From Chloroflexota bacterium (lineage in GTDB: Bacteria; Chloroflexota; Anaerolineae; UBA4142), in NCBI GenBank assembly GCA_016215025.1, contig JACRMI010000080.1, positions 1 to 49,528 on the forward strand: a stretch of DNA of 49,528 nt, written 5' to 3'. This document shows positions 42,378-49,528 of this stretch, piece by piece. Under the pieces are notes generated by a model, which saw nothing but the letters and a program-made list of their open reading frames with translations, was not told where the DNA came from and ran no database searches. A program made the translations under genes and the position numbers. The stretch's first letter is position 1. Each line of letters begins with the position of its first letter.

Positions 42378-43406
42378 ATGCGAACGATAGAAATGAACAA
42401 TGGCGTTGTGAAAATGATCGATCAGCGCAAGCTGCCGCGCCAATTTGAAATTGTCGAATGTCGCGATTATGGCGCGGTGGCACATGCGATCAAGGACATG
42501 ACGATTCGCGGCGCACCGGCGATTGGGGCAGCCGCAGCGTTTGGTCTTGCGTTGGCGGCATTAGAATCGAAAGCAACGACGCGTGAAGCACTGTTGCGCG
42601 ATTTGGATGTGGCAGAAAAGATTTTACGCGCGACGCGCCCGACAGCCGTCAACCTAATGTGGGCACTCGACCGGGTGATGAAGCAAGCGCAAACGCAAAA
42701 TTTGGATGCGAGTGGTCTGCGCGACTGGGTCGTCGCCGAAGCGCAGCGCATCGCCGAAGAAGATGTACAGATCAACACGGCGATGGCCAAGAACGGCGCG
42801 GCACTCATCAACGACGGCGACACGATTCTGCATCACTGCAATACCGGTCCGCTTGCGACCGTTGATATTGGGACGGCGCTTGGGTGCATCATCGAAGCGC
42901 ATCGCCAGGGCAAAAAGATTCACGTGCTGGTCGATGAGACGCGGCCGCGCTTGCAAGGCGCGCGTTTGACCGCGTGGGAATTGATGCAGTACGGCGTGCC
43001 CATGACGCTGATCGCCGACAATGCAGCGGGTCATTACATGCGCAAGGGCAAAGTCCAAAAATGTTTTGTCGGCTCGGATCGGGTGGCGGCAAACGGCGAT
43101 GTGGCAAACAAAGTCGGCACGTACAAAGTTGCCGTCGTCGCCCACGAAAACGGAATTCCATTCTACGCCGTCATGCCCACCTCGACGATCGACATGACGC
43201 TTGCGCACGGCGACGACATTCCAATCGAAGAGCGCGACGCGCGCGAGGTGACGCACATTGACGGCGTGCCTATTGCACCGGAAGGTGTCCACGTGGGCAA
43301 TCCCGCCTTCGACGTAACGCCGAATAAATACATTACGGCGTTGGTGACGGAACGTGGTGTCGTGCGTCCACCGTTTGGGGAAAATCTTCTAAAGACCATG
43401 AAGTAA
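42378..43406 (+). CDS. mtnA: S-methyl-5-thioribose-1-phosphate isomerase
   Basis: Converts methylthioribose-1-phosphate to methylthioribulose-1-phosphate in methionine salvage. The protein is 342 residues from ATG 42378 (GGAG 5 nt upstream); the frame is open further left only through the repeat. Motifs are [28 protein letters not shown], the catalytic-Cys segment [10 protein letters not shown] (Cys about 154), [18 protein letters not shown] and [19 protein letters not shown] with the catalytic Asp, then [12 protein letters not shown] and [12 protein letters not shown]. It is the first gene behind a SAM-I riboswitch, as expected for sulphur metabolism. ATG 42393 is a less likely alternative start. 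Confidence 0.95.
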   Translation: MRTIEMNNGVVKMIDQRKLPRQFEIVECRDYGAVAHAIKDMTIRGAPAIGAAAAFGLALAALESKATTREALLRDLDVAEKILRATRPTAVNLMWALDRVMKQAQTQNLDASGLRDWVVAEAQRIAEEDVQINTAMAKNGAALINDGDTILHHCNTGPLATVDIGTALGCIIEAHRQGKKIHVLVDETRPRLQGARLTAWELMQYGVPMTLIADNAAGHYMRKGKVQKCFVGSDRVAANGDVANKVGTYKVAVVAHENGIPFYAVMPTSTIDMTLAHGDDIPIEERDAREVTHIDGVPIAPEGVHVGNPAFDVTPNKYITALVTERGVVRPPFGENLLKTMK

Positions 43407-43407
43407 A

Positions 43408-43455
43408 TAGTGAACAGTCGCGACTGTTCACTGTTCACTGACAACTGTTCACTGG
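43408..43455. repeat. Palindrome and tandem repeat (GTGAACA / CTGTTCA units)
   Basis: A perfect 22-nt palindrome (GTGAACAGTCG and its complement, 43410-43431) is followed by further CTGTTCA units up to 43452. It fills the mtnA-PfkB gap and ends in GGAG, which serves as the ribosome site for the next gene. Confidence 0.8.
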
Positions 43456-43462
43456 AGTATGA

Positions 43463-44410
43463 ATGAGCGTCCTGATCACCGGTTCTATCGCGTACGATTA
43501 TATCATGCAATTCCCCGGCTTTTTCCACGATCATATTCTGCCGGACAAAATCGCCAATCTCTCTGTTTCGTTTCTGGTCGATTCGATGAAGAAACAGCGC
43601 GGCGGCGTGGCGACCAACATCGCGTACAACCTGGCGTTGCTGGGCGAGCGTCCCAGGATCATGGCGACGGTCGGTCAGGACTTTGCCGAGTATCGCGCCT
43701 GGCTCGAAGAGAACAACGTCGATACGAGCGCGATTGTTGCTATCGCCGATGATTTCACCGCGTCGTTTTTTGTCAGCACCGATGGCAAGCAAAATCAAAT
43801 TGCCATGTTTTATACCGGCGCGATGGCGCATGCACACAAGCTGTCCTTTAAGGAACACGCGCAGAAAGATCCAATCGATCTGGTGATCATTTCGCCGAAT
43901 GACCCACGCGCGATGGTGAATTACGCGTGCGAGTGCAAGGAATTGAAACTGCCGTACATCTACGATCCGAGTCAGCAAATCATTCGCCTCAATGGCGAAG
44001 AGTTGGCAGACGGCGTGCGCGGCTCGACCATGACGATTGTCAACGAGTACGAGTTCGAAATGTTGAAGAACAAAACGGGCTGGTCGGATGACGATGTGGC
44101 GGCGCAAACTGAAACGCTTATCGTTACGCTCGGCGAAAAAGGTTCTCAGATTCGTACGAGCGGTACAGTGATCGACATCCCGGTCGTGACACCATTGCGT
44201 CAGGCGGATCCAACGGGCGTCGGCGATGCTTATCGCGCGGGAATCATCAAGGGCTATCTTTGCAATTTGCCGTGGGAGATTACGGGCAAATTGGGCAGTC
44301 TCGCCGCGACGTACGTTCTGGAAGAGTACGGTACGCAGAATCATCGCTATGATTTGAATGAATTCAAGCAGCGTTATTGCGCGACGTTTGGAGTGATACC
44401 ACCATTGTGA
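43463..44410 (+). CDS. PfkB-family sugar/nucleoside kinase, probably adenosine kinase
   Basis: A 315-residue ribokinase-fold enzyme. It begins with VLITGSIAYDYIMQFPG, then the substrate-binding QRGGVATNIAYNLALLG (the GG motif), a phosphate-binding TLGEKGSQI and the C-terminal DPTGVGDAYRAG (249-260), where D255 is the expected catalytic base; the usual second residue of this motif is Thr, here Pro. Between mtnA and ahcY in a methyl-cycle cluster, adenosine is the likely substrate: SAH hydrolase is reversible and needs adenosine removed. That substrate is inferred from context. GGAG lies at the end of the upstream repeat, 6 nt before the ATG. Confidence 0.85.
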   Translation: MSVLITGSIAYDYIMQFPGFFHDHILPDKIANLSVSFLVDSMKKQRGGVATNIAYNLALLGERPRIMATVGQDFAEYRAWLEENNVDTSAIVAIADDFTASFFVSTDGKQNQIAMFYTGAMAHAHKLSFKEHAQKDPIDLVIISPNDPRAMVNYACECKELKLPYIYDPSQQIIRLNGEELADGVRGSTMTIVNEYEFEMLKNKTGWSDDDVAAQTETLIVTLGEKGSQIRTSGTVIDIPVVTPLRQADPTGVGDAYRAGIIKGYLCNLPWEITGKLGSLAATYVLEEYGTQNHRYDLNEFKQRYCATFGVIPPL

Positions 44411-44415
44411 AATTC

Positions 44416-44512
44416 AGACCCTAAAGGTTTCATGAGGTGGGCAAATTTACTAAAACAGCGCTCGTGCCAAGATGATTTGTCGATTTTTTTGCGACGGAAA
44501 CCTTTAGAGTCT
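44416..44512. repeat. Inverted repeat, AGACCCTAAAGGTTTC family (copy 2)
   Basis: The left arm AGACCCTAAAGGTTTC (44416-44431) and right arm GAAACCTTTAGAGTCT (44497-44512) match with one mismatch. The centre differs from copy 1 (34357-34452). The right arm ends 4 nt before the ribosome site of the next gene. Confidence 0.8.
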
Positions 44513-44529
44513 TGCCAGGAGTTCTCAGC

Positions 44530-45099
44530 GTGAGCGACACACCATACTTTGACGAAGCCGCGAAGTCAGCGACGTTTGAACCGGATGGGCAATTCAACAT
44601 CATCGGCGTCCGCGCTTTCATCACCAGTTGCGCCTCGATTGCCGATTGGATGGACGATCTGTACATGGAATTAGGCGAGCGATTCGTCGATTCACGCTTG
44701 TATATGAGCGCGCGCCGCGCCGCCAAACGAACCGTGTCTGCCTTGCTGAACGAGTTCCGAGTTCCAAACGATTCGCAAGCGAAAGAAAAATTCTTTGCCG
44801 AATTTTATTCCGCGATTGGTTGGGGACAGATCGATTATCGCCTCGACTATGCCAACAAGAGCGGTCAAGTCGTGGTGAAAAATTCTTTTCTAGCTCAAGG
44901 TTATGCAACCAAGTTCACTGCCGATGGACGCAATGTCGCGACGAGCACCAAGTCGGAGATTGCGCGCTGTACGTTGTTGGGCGCATACCTCGCAGCGCAA
45001 GTATCGGATTTCCTCGGCGAAGAAATTGAGATGATCGAAAAGCAATGCGCGGCGATGGGACACGGCGAGTGCATTTTCCAAGTATCGCGTGAACAGTAA
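44530..45099 (+). CDS. V4R-domain protein 1
   Basis: A 189-residue soluble protein. GTG 44530 is chosen because CAGGAG lies 8 nt upstream; the open frame reaches back into the repeat. The C-terminal part is a V4R (4-vinyl-reductase-like) domain: GWGQIDYRLDYANKSGQVVVKNS, then a hydrophobic helix with CTLLGAYLAAQVSDFLG and the typical ending EKQCAAMGHGECIFQV with the paired cysteines (C-x6-C). V4R domains bind small hydrophobic ligands (BchJ, XylR/DmpR sensor domains). The N-terminal 60 residues (FITSCASIADWMDDLYMEL, ERFVDSRLY) are shared with the next protein. It stands within a methyl-cycle cluster; its ligand is unknown. Confidence 0.82.
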   Translation: MSDTPYFDEAAKSATFEPDGQFNIIGVRAFITSCASIADWMDDLYMELGERFVDSRLYMSARRAAKRTVSALLNEFRVPNDSQAKEKFFAEFYSAIGWGQIDYRLDYANKSGQVVVKNSFLAQGYATKFTADGRNVATSTKSEIARCTLLGAYLAAQVSDFLGEEIEMIEKQCAAMGHGECIFQVSREQ

Positions 45100-45184
45100 T
45101 CACTCCAAAGCCAACGAGGACAGTCCGCTTAGCAACGGGTTATTTCGGCAATAGAAACAGCACGCCAAGACTGATGGAGGTCTT

Positions 45185-47066
<1,882 letters not shown>

Positions 47067-47080
47067 ATCTATTTTCGATT

Positions 47081-47177
47081 GTCATTCTGAGCGAAGCGAA
47101 GAATCTCTCAATGCCTAGAATAGATTCTTCGACCCCGCGCCAACCCTTCGACTTCACTCCGTTCCGCTCAGAATGAC
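47081..47177. repeat. Dispersed inverted repeat, GTCATTCTGAGCG family
   Basis: The perfect 13-bp outer arms GTCATTCTGAGCG (47081-47093) and CGCTCAGAATGAC (47165-47177) enclose inner complementary AGAATCT / AGATTCT. It lies in the ahcY-membrane protein gap and is another copy of the element at 7173-7239. Confidence 0.85.
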
Positions 47178-47196
47178 AGTTGACATTGGAGTCCGC

Positions 47197-47598
47197 ATGG
47201 AAGATCAAGCCATTTCGTCGAGCAATGACCAAACGCAAGTAGCTCCGCCAGTTCCATCCACGCAAACACCTGCGCCAACGTTCGTCGGTAATTTCAACGA
47301 CGTGTTGGCCATCGTCGCGGCGACGTTAGCGGGCGTGACAGCATTCGGCTGTCTGACCATGTTCTATGGGTTGTATTGCCTTCCGGGCATTACGCTCATC
47401 ATCGGCGCAGTCGCTTTGGTCAATGCCAAAGCGTCCGTCCAACCCGATCGAACAAAACGCTGGGGTTGGATCAGCTTGGGAACCGGCGGCGTCTTTCTGG
47501 TCATTATGGTCGCCTTAATTTTCTTGTTCGTGCTTTTCTACATCGCCATGTTTGCCATTGCATTTTCGAACATGGATTTACCGTCAAGACGTTATTAG
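47197..47598 (+). CDS. Small membrane protein, unknown function
   Basis: A 133-residue protein. ATG 47197 is preferred, with GGAG 5 nt upstream; the frame continues left only into the repeat. A Pro/Gln/Thr-rich soluble stretch of about 30 residues precedes two or three membrane helices (about 35-58, 62-80 and 92-118) and a short basic end. The architecture resembles DUF4190-like small membrane proteins, but no motif is decisive. It lies between ahcY and metK (24 nt to metK), so it should be co-transcribed with the methyl cycle. Confidence 0.65.
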   Translation: MEDQAISSSNDQTQVAPPVPSTQTPAPTFVGNFNDVLAIVAATLAGVTAFGCLTMFYGLYCLPGITLIIGAVALVNAKASVQPDRTKRWGWISLGTGGVFLVIMVALIFLFVLFYIAMFAIAFSNMDLPSRRY

Positions 47599-47622
47599 AG
47601 AAATCCATAAAGGAGTAATTCG

Positions 47623-48828
47623 ATGAGTACTACATTCATGTCTGCACCGAAACTGTTGCTGACATCGGAATCGGTGACGGAAGGTCATCCCGACAAGCTG
47701 TGCGATCAGATTTCGGACGGCGTGTTGGATGTGATCTACGCGCAAGACCCCATGGGGCGCGTGGCGTGCGAGGCAGCGGCAAGCGGCGGTCTCGTCGCCG
47801 TCATGGGCGAAATCACGACGACGGCGCATTTCGATCCGTACGAAATCGTTCGCAAAACGATTGAACAGATCGGGTATTGCGATAGCAAGTTCTGGCTCGA
47901 TTACAAAACAGCCGGTATCATGACGGCGATCAAAAAGCAATCGCCCGATATTGCCCAAGGCGTGAATGATGCGCTCGAAGAACGCGACGGCAGCCATGAC
48001 GCGATCGACAAGATTGGCGCAGGCGACCAAGGCATGATGATCGGCTTTGCATGCAACGAAACCCCCGAATATATGCCGATGACGATTTCGCTCGCGCATC
48101 AACTTGTCAAGCATATGGCAAAGCTGCGCAAGAATGGCACACTGCCGTATCTCGGACCCGATGGCAAATCGCAGGTGACCGTCGAGTACGCGTTTGGCAA
48201 ACCGGTGCGCGTCGATACGGTCGTTATTTCGACGCAGCACACAGATGAAGTCGATCAAAAACGTATTCGCGACGACGTGATCGAGCGTGTGATTCGCACA
48301 ATTATTCCAGCGGGTTGGCTCGACGCCAAGACAAAATATTTTGTGAACCCCACTGGTCGATTCAACATTGGTGGTCCCGTGGGCGACGCGGGGCTGACCG
48401 GTCGAAAAATTATTGTCGATACGTACGGCGGCATCGCGCGACACGGCGGCGGCGCGTTCAGCGGCAAAGACCCGACGAAGGTCGATCGCTCTGGAGCGTA
48501 CATGGCGCGTTACGTCGCCAAGAATGTCGTCGCGGCGGGTTTGGCGGAACGCTTGGAGATCCAGGTGGCGTATGCGATTGGCGTCGCGCGTCCGATTTCG
48601 ATCATGGTCGAAACGTTCGGCACTGAAAAAGTTCCGCATGAGCAAATCGTGGCACTCATCAACAAGCATTTCGATATGCGACCGGCGGCAATCATTCGCG
48701 ATTTGAAGTTGCGCCGACCGATCTATCAACCGACGGCAGCATACGGTCACTTTGGGCGACACGACATCGACGCGCCCTGGGAAGTGATGGACAAGTCAGA
48801 AACTCTTCGCGCCGAATCCGGGCTATAA
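47623..48828 (+). CDS. metK: S-adenosylmethionine synthetase
   Basis: Makes S-adenosylmethionine from ATP and methionine. The 401-residue protein has [21 protein letters not shown] at its start, the ATP-binding [12 protein letters not shown], the P-loop-like [19 protein letters not shown] and a C-terminal GHFGRHD, all canonical. An AAGGAG site lies 8 nt before ATG 47623. It closes the cluster behind the SAM-I riboswitch, so SAM supply, SAH breakdown and methylthioadenosine salvage appear to be under one feedback control, if the transcript reaches this far (5-6 kb). Confidence 0.97.
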   Translation: MSTTFMSAPKLLLTSESVTEGHPDKLCDQISDGVLDVIYAQDPMGRVACEAAASGGLVAVMGEITTTAHFDPYEIVRKTIEQIGYCDSKFWLDYKTAGIMTAIKKQSPDIAQGVNDALEERDGSHDAIDKIGAGDQGMMIGFACNETPEYMPMTISLAHQLVKHMAKLRKNGTLPYLGPDGKSQVTVEYAFGKPVRVDTVVISTQHTDEVDQKRIRDDVIERVIRTIIPAGWLDAKTKYFVNPTGRFNIGGPVGDAGLTGRKIIVDTYGGIARHGGGAFSGKDPTKVDRSGAYMARYVAKNVVAAGLAERLEIQVAYAIGVARPISIMVETFGTEKVPHEQIVALINKHFDMRPAAIIRDLKLRRPIYQPTAAYGHFGRHDIDAPWEVMDKSETLRAESGL

Positions 48829-48835
48829 ATCAAAA

Positions 48836-48863
48836 GAACTCCAAGTCAGTTCCCTTGGAGTTC
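48836..48863 (+). terminator. Possible terminator hairpin after metK
   Basis: GAACTCCAAG (48836-48845) and CTTGGAGTTC (48854-48863) form a perfect 10-bp stem with an 8-nt loop, 8 nt after the stop codon. The T tract after it (CCTTATT) is weak, so efficiency is uncertain. Confidence 0.6.
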
Positions 48864-48962
48864 CCTTATTAATACCTAATTCCCATTTATATTTTTTTTC
48901 AATCGGCGCATAATGGCGTTGGCATTTTGGTCGAACGTTTCCATTGTTAAGAATTGAATGCG

Positions 48963-48993
48963 TAGGACAATTTTAAAAATTGTCCTATTTTCT
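48963..48993 (+). terminator. Hairpin with T tract upstream of the small secreted protein
   Basis: TAGGACAATTT and AAATTGTCCTA pair around a very short A/T loop and are followed by TTTTCTTTC. It lies about 85 nt before the next gene, so it either ends read-through from metK, ends a short RNA begun after 48870, or attenuates the next gene. Confidence 0.65.
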
Positions 48994-49067
48994 TTCAAGG
49001 GAGGCACTATCCGGTAACCGATCACAATTCTAATATTGTACGAAAAACATCAAAGGAGAAAAACATT

Positions 49068-49397
49068 ATGCGTACAAAATCAGCGAATATTTTTTCGTTC
49101 GTTCTGATCATTAGTTTCATGTTCGTTCTTGCTATTGCTCTGGCGAATCCCGCCGCGGCGCAAGGGCCTACACCAACGCCGACCTTACCGAGTGGCTGGA
49201 CGATGCGAACGGGTGTTGGCGTACAAATGGCGCTGCCCGCCGAAATGACCGACATCAAACCGACGGAAGACGATATGCTTGCGGCGGTGACAAAGCTGGC
49301 GGACAAGCCCAAAGCTTCCGGGTTGATCTCATCGACCTACACCAGCGGCAACTATGTCAAGAACGTTTTCTTCGCGGTAGACAATACTTGTCCATAA
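49068..49397 (+). CDS. Small secreted protein, unknown function
   Basis: A 109-residue protein with AAAGGAG 9 nt before the ATG. The N-terminus (MRTKSANIF, then a hydrophobic core and LANPAAAQ) is a good signal peptide with an Ala-x-Ala cleavage site; a Pro/Thr-rich stretch (GPTPTPTLPSG) follows, and the mature part of about 70 residues has no recognised motif and a single Cys next to the C-terminus. The stop codon overlaps the first copy of a direct repeat. The gene could be a truncated version of a longer exported protein. Confidence 0.7.
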   Translation: MRTKSANIFSFVLIISFMFVLAIALANPAAAQGPTPTPTLPSGWTMRTGVGVQMALPAEMTDIKPTEDDMLAAVTKLADKPKASGLISSTYTSGNYVKNVFFAVDNTCP

Positions 49398-49462
49398 TCA
49401 CGACATCGTGTGCGGTTTACCTTAAATTTCTAGCCGGGGAAGTAATCACGACATCGTGTGCG
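49396..49462. repeat. Direct repeat of a 19-nt hairpin sequence
   Basis: AATCACGACATCGTGTGCG occurs at 49396-49414 and 49444-49462, 48 nt apart. Each copy contains the stem CACGA/TCGTG. A further small hairpin (CGGCG/CGCCG) follows at about 49467-49479. It lies at the window edge and may continue beyond it. Confidence 0.75.
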
Positions 49463-49528
49463 ATTTCGGCGAAACGCCGGTAGCACTTCACACACCGACT
49501 CGTTCAAACGAAACTGCCGCGTTTTGAG

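Noticed and set aside
43163..44344. Open frame of 393 codons on the minus strand opposite the PfkB kinase and the end of mtnA
   Set aside because: It crosses two genes and the palindromic gap between them, with shadow-like composition.
47584..48762. Open frame of 392 codons on the minus strand opposite metK
   Set aside because: It is a mirror of a strongly coded gene with His/Arg/Cys-rich translation and no family features; metK is certain.
49396..49462. CRISPR array
   Set aside because: Only two short 19-nt copies with a 29-nt gap and no cas genes; too little to call an array.

Overview
The window is about 49.5 kb from a bacterial chromosome, probably an environmental member of the Chloroflexota (Anaerolineae-like). 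That placement is inferred from the overall picture: many membrane glycosyltransferases carrying an extra C-terminal beta-rich domain, secreted proteins ending in an aromatic-x-Pro-hydrophobic motif, a MutL with the endonuclease motif, a SAM-I riboswitch, and numerous short dispersed repeats. No rRNA, tRNA, CRISPR array, transposase or phage gene was recognised. Both ends look like arbitrary cuts: a gene fragment ends at 138, and the right end stops in non-coding repeat sequence.

Layout. (1) 1-3.5 kb: the tail of an unknown gene, a symmetric terminator, and a secreted M6-type metalloprotease on the minus strand behind a long leader. (2) 4.0-16.2 kb, plus strand: a cell-surface glycan region. 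It holds a GT2 glycosyltransferase, a radical SAM/SPASM enzyme, a Dpm1-like GT2, then a tightly overlapped operon of three GT-C-like membrane proteins and a YfhO-like protein. (3) 16.2-20.8 kb, minus strand: a four-gene operon (multi-TM protein, hexapeptide acetyltransferase, DegT aminotransferase, FAD-dependent oxidoreductase) that looks like amino-sugar or surface-glycan modification. (4) 20.9-22.9 kb: a secreted two-domain LamG protein as its own unit. (5) 22.9-34.3 kb, plus strand: a second glycan operon with three GT-C paralogues abutting without spacers, a hexapeptide acyltransferase, an ArnC/Dpm1-like GT2, a fourth paralogue and a two-domain GT-C protein. The GT2 enzymes probably make polyprenyl-phosphate sugars that the GT-C enzymes use outside the membrane. 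(6) 34.5-40.4 kb: mutS, a small Rossmann-like protein of unknown role, an RCK-type potassium channel and mutL. (7) 40.6-41.9 kb, minus strand: a paralogue of the multi-TM protein of region 3. (8) 41.9-48.8 kb, plus strand: a methyl-cycle cluster behind a SAM-I riboswitch: mtnA, a PfkB kinase (likely adenosine kinase), two V4R-domain proteins, ahcY, a small membrane protein and metK. (9) 48.8-49.5 kb: hairpins, a small secreted protein and a direct repeat at the edge.

Two themes run through the window. One is a C-terminal domain shared by eight membrane glycosyltransferase-like proteins (ten copies), which I do not recognise as a named family. The other is short tandem repeats and inverted repeats scattered through gaps and inside genes; one of them builds a roughly 32-bp extension of the P3 arm of the SAM riboswitch.

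Promoters close to consensus can be read at several places, and three of them (4036, 20821, 41919) plus mutS show that the longest possible reading frame is not the real start. Several of these mRNAs appear to have very short leaders.
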